Program-made: the position numbers and the translations under genes
Origin: Archilochus colubris
Lineage: Eukaryota > Chordata > Aves > Apodiformes > Trochilidae
DNA: 64,000 bases
Reading direction: 5' to 3'
Assembly (NCBI GenBank): GCA_023079485.1
Contig: CM041083.1
Coordinates: forward strand, 153,716,552 to 153,780,551
Shown: positions 1 through 11,884 of the stretch, in pieces
Layout of the letters: each line of letters opens with the position of its first letter
Position numbering within the stretch: position 1 is the stretch's first letter
Notes under the pieces: model-generated
The model's input: only the letters and a program-made list of their open reading frames with translations
Told to the model about the DNA's origin: nothing
The model's database searches: none

Positions 1-565
1 TAAAAGTTGGCATAAGACTGCATTTATTTGCAACAACAAAAATTGTGGTTTCAAAAAAAGGCCTTGTCTTAGCTAGTATCAAGATAATGTCCATAATGTA
101 ATATTTTTCTCCCAGATGATGAACATGCTAACCTAGATGCTACTAGGCATTATAATAAATATTAAATTTGACCTAGTAAACATATTCTAGTATCAAGACA
201 GCCAATACAATAAGGCATGTTTTTTTTTAATATTTTTCCATCTTTAGAATGTTTTTTTAGAAACTTATCCAGAAACACACTATATAGTATACAATCCACC
301 ATTAAAAATTCTCTTCAACCTAGAATTCTCAAAGGTTTTTCTTGATACTTTAGAAATGTGCTACTATTTATAAATATTTTTTTTGTGGTTACTCTAGGTA
401 ATTACAATCATAGTCAAAGCACCTGTGAGAATTATGCCTTCCATTTGTTTATGCATTGCCTGGGAAATTCTGATGTAATGATAATATTAACAACAATGGT
501 AGTACTAATGAACATTTATTTCTGTCACTGAGCACCACTCATTCTGCATGAAGTTCCTAATTTCA
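1..565. other. AT-rich sequence, no gene recognised
   Basis: Only short chance frames and T/A homopolymer runs are seen. No repeat family is recognised. It ends where the 3' end of a minus-strand CR1 begins. Confidence 0.6.
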
Positions 566-1178
566 TAGAAACATAGAATCATGGAATGGCCTAGGTTAGA
601 AGGGACCTTAGAGATCATCTACTCCAACCTCCCTGACATGGGCAGAAACACCTCCCAACTAGAGAAGGTTGTTCAAAACCTCATCCAACGTGGCCTTAAA
701 CACCTCTAGGAAGGAGGCATCAATAACTTCTCTGGGACACCTGTTCCAGAGTCTCATTCTTTCTAAGATCTAGTTCAAACCTGTTCTCCTTCAGTTTAAA
801 CCCATTTGCCCTTACAAAAACTACCTCTTTAGCCTCCCTGTAGGTTCTCTTCAGGTATTGGAAGGGAGCTGTAAGGTTCCCCCCCATCCTTCTGCAGGCT
901 GAACGATCCCATCCCCCTCAGACTCTCCTCATGGAAGAGGTGCTCCAGTTCCTGCATCATCTATGTAGCTCTCCTTTGGACTCCTTACAATAGATCTATG
1001 TTATTCTTATGGTCAGGACAGCAGAACTGGATGTAATATTCAAGGTGAGGTCTCACAAGAGCAGAGTAGAGGGGTAGAATCACCTCTCTTCCTCTGCTGG
1101 CTGTGCTTGTTTTGATGCATTCTAGGATACAGTTGTCCTGAGCTACATGAGTACATTGCTGCCTCATGCTGAGTCTCA

Positions 1179-1598
1179 TCAATCAACCAAGTCCTTCTCT
1201 TCAGGGATACTCTTAACCCACTTTCTACCCATTTTGTAATTGTGCCTGGGATTGGCCCAGCTCAGGTGCAGGACCCTGCACTTGGACTTGTTGAAACTCA
1301 TGCAGTTTGCACTAGTCCATTTTCTAAGCCTGTTAAGTTCCCTCTGGATGGCACCCCTTCCCTCAATTGAATCAATTTCCCTCTGGATGGCATCCCTTCC
1401 CTCGAGTGAACCCATCACACCACACAGCTTGGTGTCATCAGCAAACTTATTGCGAGTGCACTCAATGCCATTGTCCATGCCACTGACAAAAGTGTTAAAC
1501 CACACTGGAGTTGAGGAACTCCACTTGTCATTAGTGTCCAATTGGACATCAAGCTCTTGATCACAATTCTGAGAGCAACCTTCTAGGCAGTCATCCAT
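1179..1598 (-). pseudogene. CR1 ORF2 reverse transcriptase fragment (motif C region)
   Basis: This 139-codon open stretch belongs to the CR1 at 566-1797. It contains [11 protein letters not shown] with the two catalytic aspartates preserved, then two tandem copies of a 13-residue unit (EGRDAIQRE.. and EGRGAIQRE..), then RLRKW and KCRVLHL. Full CR1 ORF2 is roughly 900-1000 residues, so this is a small part. The frame is lost on both sides and the initiating Met has no meaning as a start. It is a LINE relic, not a host gene. Confidence 0.88.
1340..1417. repeat. 39-bp tandem duplication inside CR1
   Basis: CCCTCTGGATGGCAYCCC begins at 1340 and again at 1379, a period of 39 bp. The two units differ at several positions. 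Because 39 is 13 codons, the duplication keeps the RT frame on the minus strand. Related CR1 copies in the window (for example around 19545-19570) have a single unit. Confidence 0.85.
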
Positions 1599-1797
1599 CT
1601 ATCCAATCCATGTCTCTCCATCCTAGAGACAAAGATGTTATGTGGGACAGTGCCAAATGCCTTGCAGAAAAGTCCAGATAGATGACATTAATCGCTCTTC
1701 CCATATCTACCAGAGTTCTACCTCTGTCATAGAAGGCCATTGAATTTGTCAGGCATGATTTGCCCTCAGTGAAGCCATGTTAGCTGTCTATGATTAC

Positions 1798-2240
1798 TAA
1801 CAGTAATGTAACAGAAAGAATTTGTAAATTCTTTATATTAGTATTTTTAATTTATTATTCTCTAGCATGGTTGTTATTAATCATGTCAAAACACTAAAAT
1901 CTTTAGCCTTATTTTTCACTAAGGAAAATGTTCTTACATTTTATCTTCAAAAGAAGCATTTTGTACTCAGTTTATCTCTGACAGATTCCCATTCTGATAT
2001 AAAGTTCTTACAGAATATTTCAGTAAGAGTTTTTTTTTTTAATGTAATGAAAAGAAATTTAAAGACTACTTTTTACATGTTTTGCCAAGTGCAAATACTT
2101 ATATAATACAAAATTGTCATTGTTATGACTCATGATGCACTATGATGAGTTTGACCCTGGACATAAGAGAGAAAGCCTGGAGGACAGAAGACTCAACACT
2201 GGTCAATGAAGACTGAGTTACAGATCAGTTATTCAAATTG
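1798..2240. other. AT-rich spacer between CR1 fragments
   Basis: No gene or repeat family is recognised. A 79-codon plus-strand frame at 1867-2106 is rich in F, K and L and has no motif, so it is judged a chance frame. Confidence 0.5.
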
Positions 2241-2331
2241 AATATACACAAGTCCATGGCCCAAGAGTGTTGAGAGAGACGGCTGATATTATTACCCTAC
2301 CACTCTCCATCATTTTTGAAAGATCATGGCT
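2241..2331 (+). mobile_element. Short CR1 fragment, plus strand
   Basis: The plus-strand translation IHKSMA..ERD followed by LPLSIIFERSW matches the CR1 block upstream of the RT palm, between the endonuclease and RT. It is about 90 bp and stops abruptly 3-4 bases before the minus-strand CR1 at 2335. The same CR1 block is also present in that neighbour (RPLSIIFGKSL at about 2955-2990, minus strand), so the two cannot be one simple insertion. Confidence 0.75.
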
Positions 2332-2431
2332 TACAGTCTCTCTAGGTCCTTCTGAATGGCAGCACAGCCTTCTGGGGTGTCAGCCACTCCACCCAGTTTT
2401 GTATCATCGGCAAACTTGCTTCTCGTACAGT

Positions 2432-2995
2432 CTATTCCCTCATCAAGGTCATCAGTAAATATATTGAATAGTACAGATCCCAGTACAGACACTTGAAATA
2501 CCCACTAGAAACACTTCCAACTGACTCCATCCCACTGAATACAACTCTCTGGCTTCTATCCTTCATCCAGCTCCTGATCCACCTCACTACCTGATCATCT
2601 AGGCCACACTTCTTCAGTTTAGCTCCAAGGATGGTGTGGGAGACAGTGTCAAATGCCTTTCTGAAATCAAAATAAACTATGTCTACTACTCTGCCATCAT
2701 CCATCCACCTAGTTACATCGTAATAGAAGGCTATCAAATTGGTCAGACATGGCTTTCCCTTAGTAAATCCATGTTGACTGCTCTGGATAAGCCTCTTTGA
2801 TGTGCCTGGAGACAGAATGAGTTGTTCCATCACCTTTCCAGACACGGAGGTGATGCCGACCAGTCTGTAGTTACCAGGTCCTCTTTCTTGCCTTTCTTGA
2901 TGACTGGAGTGACATTTGCTTTCCTCCAGTCTCAGGCACCTTTTCTGTTCCCAATGACTTACCAAAGATGATGGAGAGTGGCCTAGCAATGACAA
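2432..2995 (-). pseudogene. CR1 ORF2 reverse transcriptase core, broken
   Basis: This 187-codon open frame lies inside the CR1 at 2335-3792. In order it shows GNYRLVGITSVSGKVMEQL (fingers), [19 protein letters not shown], then the motif A region YFDFRKAFDTVSH carrying the first catalytic aspartate, then LKKCGLDDQVVRWIRSWMKDRSQ. The frame breaks before motif C (FADD), which is read in another frame near 2400-2425. It starts in non-homologous frame, so its first Met is not meaningful. The activity would be target-primed reverse transcription; this copy is dead. Confidence 0.9.
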
Positions 2996-3377
2996 TTGCC
3001 AGTTCCCTCAGCACCTGTGGGTGCATTCCATCAGAAACCATGAATTTATGAATGTCCAGATGCATTAAGTGATCCTTAACCCAGCCCTCATCAAACAAGC
3101 AAACTCATCCTTTACTCTGACTTCCTCAGCAGCCCTAGGGACTTGGGGCGCCTACCAACATCCTCCAGCAGTATCCACAGAGGCAAAGAAAGCATTCAGC
3201 AGTTCTGCCTTCTTTGTATCCTCTGTCACCAGGGCATCCACCTCATTCAGCAGCGGGTCAGCCCTTCCTTCCACAACTATAGGTTGTCTTCTTCCATTTG
3301 AGTTTACTTAGCAGTTCCCTGTTTAACCATACTGGTCTTCTAGTTCCCTTTCTTGATTTCCTTTCCACTGGAATTCA

Positions 3378-3605
3378 TCAGTCCTGAGCTCTGAAGAAGT
3401 GGTCCTTGAATATTAACCAACCATCCTGGGTCACCCTACCCTCCAGTACCCTCTCCCATAGGATTTCCTTCAGTTTAAAGACAGCAAAGTCAGTCTTTCT
3501 GAAGTTCAGGATTCTGATTCTGCTTAGAATCCTTCTTCTATCACATAAGATCCTGAACTCCACCATCTCATGGTCACTGCACCCAAGGTTACCTTCAACC
3601 TTCAC
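3378..3605 (-). pseudogene. CR1 ORF2 endonuclease C-terminal fragment
   Basis: This 75-codon frame reads VEGNLGCSDHEMVEFRIL, then a basic stretch, LNFRKTDF and WLIFKDHFFRAQD. GCSDH is the conserved Ser-Asp-His of the exonuclease/endonuclease/phosphatase-type LINE endonuclease; the Asp and His are both kept. The frame continues in register to about 3780 with two stops. It is part of the CR1 copy around it. Confidence 0.87.
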
Positions 3606-3829
3606 TGCTTCAGCCAGGCCCTCTTTGTTGGTTAGGACAAGATCCAGCAGTGCTCTACTCCTAGTTGGCTCCTACACCAACTGCATCAAGAAGTTATCAT
3701 CAATGCACTGGAGGAACATCCTGGACTGTAAATGTCTGGCTGAGTAGTCCTTCCAGCAAATGTCTGGTTAGTTAAAATCTCCCATGATTCACTCACTGGA
3801 AGTTGCATGACTCACTCACTGGAAGCTGT

Positions 3830-6800
3830 TAAACAAAGCATGATATACATGCATAGGCATAGATTATTTTCCTTTTGTTTTATCTTCTTCTTTTCTCTTT
3901 TTTTCTTTCTTATAAAGCTGGGAAAACAGTACCTGAGAAATATTTAAACTGCTGTTTAACTTACTCAGTGTTACAGAGCCTTACAGGTGAAGCGTGCTTT
4001 GGGTCTATTTTTTTTCCAAGAAATAATCAAATGTTTTTATGAATATTTTTAAGCCGAGGGGGTTTGATCTGTTAAAGGTCTTTGATTATTATTAAAGAAT
4101 TTGTCAGCATTGAGTTTACATTAGCTCTCCAAATGTGTAGATGCGATTTCTAATAAAACTCTTGGATTGGTTTTGTAAGACACCTGTTTTTATTTCAACT
4201 TGATTTCTTTTGTTCAGTGTCTTAACCCTAATACTAACTGCTGGTAACTTAAAATAACAAAAGCTAAGGTGACATGATTAATTCAAAAAGAACTTGCTTA
4301 CAACTAAAATAAATTCAATTAAGAGGGTGTCCCATTCATAGATGAAGTTAAGCTTGTGTATATGCTGACGACACTTACTCAAGAGATCACTTCACTGCCA
4401 ACAGTATAAAATAAGTGAATTATACCTTCTTAAACTGGGGCAGTGTAGCTTGCATTATATATCCCTTGTAAGATGCCCTGGTGAGGAAGTCATGCTGTCT
4501 TCATTTTTCAAGGATAGCACTTGAATTTCTAAGCTGACCACCAACTGTTGTACTTTCTGCATGGATGGTTAGCACAGGAGGATATAAAACTGCTGGGAAA
4601 TCCCATTTACAGTGAGGAAGTACAAGATGTCATGGGGTATGTTTAATGACATCCTTGCTTGTTTTACATATACATTAAAGTAATTCACTTAAAACTGTTG
4701 TTACTAATTTTTTAATGATTAAAATGAATTATGCTGGCTGAAAGGGCCTCTCTTCTCCTGCCACCTGTAACTTAACTGAGTGTGCTATTATTTTAACTCT
4801 GTTACTAAGCTTGTACCTTCTTGAGGTTTTGTCATCTTATCTACCATTTAACTTTTTCTCATGCCTCTACTTACCTTCAGATAACTAGAGATAATAATTA
4901 TTGTTTACTGCCTGACAGAAATGTTATTTTTTAAGAAAACCATGCATTGCCTGAATCCAAGGTCAAAGTCTTGGAAGATTCCTTCTGAGAAGGAACACAT
5001 TTTTTATTATTATTTTTAACATTGCTTTCTAGATAACTACCTTTTGTTTATTGTGAATAACCTTATAAATTATCAGGAAGATAAGGGATATCAAAATGCT
5101 CAATCCTGTTCTGTTTTTTCCCTTTTCTACCAGCATTTTCTGTTGTTCCTGCCTTGGGAGAGCAGGAGTTTTATCTGCTCATTAGTCAAAGGTTCTACTT
5201 ATCTGCTCAATTACGAGTTAAAATACATATATATGTTTATTTATATTTGGTTGGGGTTTTTTTTTCCCTTGTTTCCAAACCTCAGTATTGCACCATTGTA
5301 AAATCTGCATTTTAATAAAAATAAAGATATGGTTAATATTTACAAGTTGGGAAGAATTTTGTCAGTAAAGGGTGAAAAGGTAAAGTTAATCAATTTCAAA
5401 CAGTTTGTGAGAACTAAGAGTCTTATAACAAGAAACAGCAATCATATTGCGTTATGTGAAACTCCAGAAGCCCAAATTAAACTTTCTCATTCAGGATTTC
5501 TGTTGTGATACTTGAGTGTCTGACTAAAGGAAAAAAACAACAAAAAAACAAAACTTTTTTTAGCTCTTGATGCTTTAGATGCCATTTGCCAAATCTGTGT
5601 GTATACAAGACCTATAAAAATCACATTCCATTAGCAAATTAACACAGAATACATTAATTTAACCTTAATGAACAGTTTTGTTAGTAACTAGGAAATGATG
5701 CAAGAAGCTTTGAATAAGTTTCAAAAGTGTAGGAGGTAATTGAGCATATCTTGTTAATTTGAGGTATATTTTATGTTCTGCAGAGCCTGTTATTCACCAG
5801 CATCATACAGAAGATGTTCTCAGATATGAGTGATTTTACTTAAATAGATTGGCAACAAAAATCTGCACAATATATCTTATTTATGTACTGACATTTGACT
5901 CATTTGTTCAGTTTATAAAAAAATCACCTTGCCTACATTTTAGCATAGTGAAGTTATTGTCAAAGAGGAGCCCTAACAGCAATAATTTTTTGTGTGTAAT
6001 AAAATACAGTTCAAGGGAAAATTATTGCATGGCCTGAAAGCAAGAATTCTGCTTCCAGACAAAATACCGAGATGCAGAGAGTATATCTTTTTCTGATATG
6101 AAACAATGATTTTCCTTGTGGAAAATAAACATTGATCTACTTCTTTAGGGGAAATATCTTTTTCTGACAGTTATCTTATTCAGTATTGATAAGAAGTAAG
6201 GTTCTGATGTTTTGGTCCTCACAGGAACTCTGGGCGTCCTAAGTAAACACTCTAAAATCCAAACTAAAGAGATGTGTACCTTGTCAATATCACATAATCT
6301 GGATAATTCACCACCCTAAATTGCTTTGAAGGATCTTGTTCTGTAACACTCCCTTCTGAAGTTTCTTGATGTAGTCTGGACCATATCATATAAACTTAAT
6401 GAGGCATAAGTCAAGTTCTTAGTGCCTGTTTCTTCACAGTGGGGGTTTAGGTTTTTTCCTTTTCTTCCCAAAGCCTGTGTGTATAGGAGTGAATCATGTT
6501 TTCCTGTCCTCTCTTTACATGAAGAAATTATTGTTGGGGTTCATAGTAAGATTCAGAAGCAATTCTTGGTGTGTTAGTTTAGATATAGTTTTTGCTTTCT
6601 TTGATACAGAAACTAGGCTTAGAGTTTAACCTTCTTAAGAAGTGCAAACGCTCAAAAAGTTTTGTTCAACCTTTGACTAGAAAATCCACTGGCTTTGGGA
6701 TCCATTGGGATCTGATAAATATTTCCACAGTTCTGACAGAGAGAAACAATACAATTGTCTCTGTCTTCACAGAGAGAAACAATGCAATGTAAAAAAAAGT

Positions 6801-7891
6801 CTTCCAGAATTTAGAAAACATTATTCCTGAGAAGACCATTAATACAAAGCTTTCTGAACATAAATCAGCCCTTAACATACAAAACCACTTTTTTTATTTG
6901 TTTTCCAAATTTATGATGGAAACAAACCTTGTGTTTGAATGAAAGCTAAGATTTTTAATGTCAGTATAAAGGAAATAGAAAATTCAAGAAAATTTTAATA
7001 AGCCTGTCCTCCAAACATGCCCTTGTTATATTTTGAATATCCAAAACAATTAAAATTAAAAAAAAAAGAGAAAAATTATCAAGTACTTACAAAGTGATTA
7101 CAGATAATTTAACTGTTTGCCAATTTTTCTAGTTTATTTAAAAGATATTAAGCCTTTTGAGTTTGATTGTGGCTCTTTGAAATAAATAATTTTAACAACT
7201 GCAGTCTTTAGCCAACTTGCTTCCTAATTATAAATCTCTAAATGTCCTTCTAACTAAAAACTTTGTGGGGAAAGAAAGGGTTTAAACCATATCGATCTAC
7301 ATGTCACTGTTAATTATGTTAAATTCAAAGGAAGATGGGAGGGCTGTTCATCTTTCTGAATAGAATACAGATGGATCACAGATGTCACCTCTGAATTTTT
7401 CTTAAGGTTCTGAGGCTTGAGCTTGAGCCTGTTTAACTTCACCACTCACCCTATTCCTGTGATCAGAATGTAAAAATAAAAAAAAGGATGATGATAAAAT
7501 CCTTAGTAATACATTCATTAATCTAGAGGTTATTTCTTTCTCTTACAATCCCCTCAAGCACTGCTTCTATCTGAATTTTAAGCATTATGAACTTGGAATG
7601 TGACCTAAGTAGCACATTTTAAATTCAGTTTAATGTGAATAATTCATAGTGTTCATGTGCAAAATAATACAGATAATGCTTAGCATCATAGACCTTTTTT
7701 CTTCATAAATACATTGAGATTGCATAAATGTTACTTGTGGTCTCTGATACCCAAACAGAAAGAAGAGCAGCCAATTCTAATTCCTGAGCTTCTCAGATAT
7801 TTAGCCAGAACAAAGCTTCAGTGAATGTTGCCTTGGTGTTGTGGATGTGCTTGATCATTTACCTTTTAAGGTTGCATGTCAGGTTTAGTAG

Positions 7892-7893
<2 letters not shown>
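3830..7893. other. 4-kb AT-rich stretch, no gene recognised
   Basis: All open frames are short, low in complexity and without recognisable motifs. No CR1 tail or LTR signature was seen. It could be intron or intergenic sequence. Confidence 0.55.

Positions 7894-7946
<53 letters not shown>
7894..7946. repeat. (TTA)n microsatellite
   Basis: Roughly 17-18 uninterrupted TTA units, preceded by GTAGTAT and ending in ATATAAAAT. The purity suggests it may be length-polymorphic. Confidence 0.97.
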
Positions 7947-7949
<3 letters not shown>

Positions 7950-8460
7950 AAATTTCTTATGCTCATGACATATCATGAGAATAATGTTATGTAAAAAATT
8001 GTATACAGAGTTTTGCCAGTGTCACTGGAAGCTGTACCAGTGGCACCAGGTTGATGCTGATGAACAACAAGTTTTGCTTGTGGTTATACAGTATGTATTT
8101 TTTAAAATAATGTCTTTATCAGATAATCCCATCTCTCTCAGTGAAGCCATAATACATAAAAAGTAAGCCAGGGCATACCTGTGAAGTAATATAAACCTAA
8201 TTCTAAAGGTGTTTTTTTGGAAGTGTATGTGTAAGAAAAGAGAACCTTCTCCATTAAGGTTCATTAAGATCAAGGGCCTTGTCAAAATGAGGTAATAAGG
8301 AAAAAGAGGTAGCAAAACATACAGAGGTAAAAATCTGATAAAGGAGACTGTACCAAGGAAAAAAAAAAACCTTGGTCAGATGTATCACTTGAAAAGTGCA
8401 TGTGGAGTGTGAGAAAGTTCTTAGCAATGTCATCTGCCAAAAGACCATGTAAAAATGGCA
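7947..8460. other. AT-rich sequence, no gene recognised
   Basis: Only overlapping short frames on both strands, none with motifs. Confidence 0.5.
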
Positions 8461-8895
8461 TGATATGGGGAAATGGAAGGCAATAAACTAGTATTCAAAG
8501 ACACAAACCTGACAAGCAACAACAGAGACAGTGAAAGCTTGTCAGTTACATGAATTCACAGGCCATCAACAAACTCTGAGAATCACTTCAGAAGGAGCCA
8601 GCGTGGATTTTACAGACTATAAGGATGACAGCCTGAGGGGTCCAGTGTGTTGATTTGATTGGAGTGTGCAGACTGATGGGGCAATGTGAAAAGGAAATGG
8701 GGAGCAGGTTAAAAGAAAGGTAGAGGAGGGTAGAAAGAAAGGGGTATAAAAAGTGCCAGTTGTGTGTAAAATGGGGCAAGTCAGTGTGCTTGTCTGATCA
8801 CGGCAGTCTGATGTGTCTTCTTTTATCCTCTTATTAAATCTTTCATGTCTCTGCCTGATCTCACTCTCTGTCCTGTGTGTGTGTGCTGCAAGAAC
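8461..8895 (+). mobile_element. Probable ERV LTR (solo), class I-like
   Basis: The region has LTR organisation on the plus strand. A TATA box (TATAAAAA) lies at 8745-8752. ATTAAA, a poly(A) signal variant, follows about 80 bp later at 8833-8838. A pyrimidine/GT-rich U5-like tail (CTCACTCTCTGTCCTGTGTG) ends near TGCTGCA at about 8892. No internal ERV sequence follows. Start and end are estimates and I found no convincing target-site duplication. It could extend to about 8990. Confidence 0.42.
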
Positions 8896-9985
8896 TCACT
8901 GCCAGCTGCTGATGACACCTGAATGTGTGTGGGTCAAGATGTTCACTGAGGCACTTCATCCTACGGCAGCTGATTCTCAGCATAAACTAGAAAAATATTT
9001 TCACTTTTTCATGTTTCTTCCTATAGGGACTGAAAGCAAATATTGGTGGTGTAAAACTCTCTGAGCTGTTTCCTACCATTCCTGGACAATTGTGTCCAAC
9101 CATTTTTTTTTTACTTCTGCAGTTTCACTTTGCCACCTATTAAAAAAAGTCTGAAGATGGCAGAGCTGTCAAAAATTAAGGCATACTGTCATAACCATTT
9201 TGTACAAGCTTGTCAGGAGTATTCTTTGTCATTATTTAGTGATTAACAGTTCTCATATGAGAAAATACTTTTTGACCTCACCAGGAAACAAGACAGTGCA
9301 CCTATTTAGAGTAATTACATGTCAGTTGCAGTATGTTTTCCAACTGATACTGTGCTTTACGAGCATACATGGATTATATCTTAAAGTATGAGAAGTATTT
9401 GTTCCTTACTCCTTTCCTTTTTGAGTTGTTGTTGTTTTACTTTGTGTGTTTGATTTGTGGGTTTTTTCGGTTTGGTTTGGTTTTATTCATTTGTGTTTGA
9501 GGCTTTTTTTCTTGTTTGCTTGTTTTTGGTTTATTATTGAGAATGTGGGAATTATAGATGAGAATGAAGTGACGTTTAGGAGGATAAAATTCAAAGGAAG
9601 CATGATCCCTCTTTTTGACACCAGAAATGTCAATCTTATTTATATAATAATGATTTTTTGAAAGTAAAATAATAATTTAGTGCAAACAGAAAAAATAATG
9701 AAAATATTAGATTCAATCAACCATTCACAAAGCATAAACCAACCTGAAACATTAAAGGTAAGAAATCAAAAAAACAATTATTTGAAAACAATGATTTCAC
9801 AATCAATTTTGACAACTTTCTACTTTTCTACAAAAAAAAAAAACAACAAATAAAAAATTTTTAAAAAACACCAAAAAAAAGGGTATCTGCATGTAGAACA
9901 AGTGTTATTTCCTCTTCATTAAGGTTGACCCTTACCTATAATTTCCTGTTTACTCCTTCAGGCGCATCTTTTTTTCTGTCTTCAG
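8896..9985. other. No gene recognised; includes a T/G-rich tract
   Basis: From 9420 to 9535 the plus strand is strongly T/G-rich with TTTG and TTGT units, a low-complexity tract. An A-rich tract follows at 9832-9880. No coding signal is seen. Confidence 0.5.
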
Positions 9986-10062
9986 ATTCATGCTTCCTGC
10001 TGTGCTCCCCGAAGTGATTCTCCCCAAGCGCTGATGCTGTCTGCATCATTCCAGGAAAAAGG
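9986..10062 (+). other. Candidate 77-bp exon (unassigned)
   Basis: A polypyrimidine tract ending TTTTTTTCTGTCTTCAG (AG at 9984-9985) precedes this segment, and it is followed by GTATGTG, a strong 5' splice-site match. Inside, GC content and CpG use are higher than in the surrounding AT-rich DNA. Frame 1 is open throughout: 25 codons plus two bases, beginning IHASCCAPRSD and ending FQEK. An alternative acceptor (CTCCTTCAG) lies about 26 bp upstream. I do not recognise the peptide. It could be an exon of a large-intron gene, an lncRNA exon, or chance. Confidence 0.3.
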
Positions 10063-11826
10063 GTATGTGCTTTTCTGCTCCACCAGAATTAATTAAATCT
10101 TATCAAGCATGAGAGGTACCAAATTTCTAGTAATTGTGCTTGGGTTTTGCTTTTTGTTTCCTCATTAGGCACTTACAAGTAAGGACAAATATAACACATT
10201 ATATTTATATAATGTGGCTCAGAAAACATAAGCTCCCTACTATTAGGTCATGAAAACTTAAATATGATAACACATGTTCTTGTATGTGTTAAAAAAATTT
10301 TCCCAAATGACAGCTGACAGCTCACAAAGCAATGTAGTTAACATTTTAATGTTCAGTATTTCTAATTTCCTTATTTTGTTAGATTCACAGTATTTCACTT
10401 GAATTAAACCCCTATTTCAATTGTTTTTTAAAGGCAAAGAACATAAATCCCCTCACTTTCTGAGTTTTCCTCTGTTCTTTCCTTCGTGAACTTGGACTTG
10501 ATGATCTTAGAGATTTTTTCCAACCTTAATAATTCATTGACTTGAAATAATAAAATTCTTTAAATAATTTAAATAATTCTTTAAATTAATTATTTAATTA
10601 TTAATTATTTGTTTGTAATTTAATTATTAATTCTTTAAATTCTTTAAATAATTCTCTATATAATAGAATTCCCTCATATATTTGTACATAAAGAAATTTA
10701 TATTAGTTTGTTTAAACTGTTAGTGTATTGTTAATTCAGTGTTTGAGCCTACAAAGAAGTAATTAAAAATTTTGATCACCAGGACAGCAAAAATGTCCAA
10801 ACTAAAAAAACAAAACAACAAAACTAAACCAAAAAAGCATGAAAAGAAAGGAATGGAGTTACACAGCTCTTTGTAAGTGCACATTCAGTGGTTACATATA
10901 GGATGTTCAATTTTTTTCTAGGAAAAACATCAACAAAACATTTTTGATCATTTCTTTGGTCTGCTATGCATTTAGAACCACTTTGTGTGCTCACAGGCTT
11001 TGAGCAGGTCATTTTGACTTTTTTGTTTTTTGTTTGTTCATTTGAATGATGTGAAGACAAAATAAAACACAAAAAATGTTTAAAAGGGAATAATTTAAAA
11101 TTTAAAAGAGTGTGCAATGCATCAGAAATATCTCTTGACATTTATCAGGGTTAAAGAGAAAAAAAAAAAAAAGAAAAAAAAGATTAGTTTATCATCCTGT
11201 CTGTAGGTATTTCAATTATGAAAGTTAGAACCAGCTGCTATTTTGTACCAGATCTGAAAAAGTAATGTTAATATTGAGATATAGTCATTTCATATTCCTT
11301 CAGTATCTCTCTACAGTCTCAAATAAATTATATGTATTATGAACCTTCACTGTTAAGACTATTATTGCTTTCACTCTGCACTGATAAAAAGGTACTGTAT
11401 GTTAACTTCTTCATTACCAACAAGATCTGACGGTATGGATGTAATGCAGTATGTGTCATTGCCTTGTGTATGTCATGCTTTTTGATATTTTTTTAAAGCA
11501 TTTTAATACTTCCAATAGGTTTTAAGTGGATTTCAATGAGAAGTGGGAATTCCTGTCAAACAATTTTACAGAATTTGGCAGAGAAGCCAAAGATAAGCTG
11601 TTAAAATCAGTGATTTCCTCTATCTTTAATAAAAATTCTAGGCTTGCTAAAGACCACCTAGCTGAACAGAGACTATGTAATGAACCTCACATATGTGACA
11701 TGAAAAATCCCAAGAGAATACAGGGTACTCTTATATCTCATTGTACAGCCATAAATCCCACTACTGAAGAGAATATTCTGGGAGAATATACTTCAGTTGT
11801 TTATAGTGAGTGTTGTTTCATTCTTG
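10063..11826. other. AT-rich sequence, no gene recognised
   Basis: Includes an extremely AT-rich, self-complementary low-complexity patch at about 10545-10670 made of TTTAAAT, TTAATTA and AATAATT words. A poly(A)-type run lies at 11159-11180. No coding signal is seen. Confidence 0.5.
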
Positions 11827-11830
11827 GTAT

Positions 11831-11844
11831 TAATATATATATAA

Positions 11845-11878
<34 letters not shown>
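11831..11878. repeat. Compound (TA)n(GA)n microsatellite
   Basis: Alternating TA/TAA units at 11831-11859 run straight into about nine GA units at 11860-11878. The repeat forms the last part of a 127-codon frame starting at 11526 and accounts for its REREREs-like tail, which argues that the frame is not a gene. Confidence 0.93.
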
Positions 11879-11884
11879 TCAGAG

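Larger units (their letters stand above)
566..1797 (-). mobile_element. CR1 LINE, 5'-truncated copy (RT and 3' end)
   Basis: The left edge carries the CR1 3' tail in reverse complement (catagaa..catagaatcatgg), followed by the conserved 3' block. On the minus strand the translation runs from the reverse transcriptase active-site region to the ORF2 C-terminus in broken frames. At 1179-1598 the motif FADDTKLCG (RT motif C) and the block CRVLHL are visible. At 985-1182 the block VILPLYSALVRPHLEY is visible; it is the best-conserved CR1 C-terminal signature. Similarity fades near 1797, at the HGFTKG region, so the copy is 5'-truncated. Stops and frameshifts make it non-functional. A 39-bp tandem duplication lies at 1340-1417. 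Confidence 0.93.
2335..3792 (-). mobile_element. CR1 LINE fragment, endonuclease C-terminus through RT
   Basis: Read on the minus strand from 3792 down, this contains the end of the endonuclease (MGDFN near 3780, LDLVLTNKEGLAEAV near 3640, GCSDHEMVEF near 3570), the linker, and the RT ([32 protein letters not shown], then KFADDTK near 2400-2425). It is truncated at both ends and has no 3' tail. Frames shift several times. The right edge borders an 18-bp near-duplicate (TGAYTCACTCACTGGAAG at 3785 and 3808) that may be local slippage. It is the longest protein-readable CR1 in the left part of the window. Confidence 0.93.
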
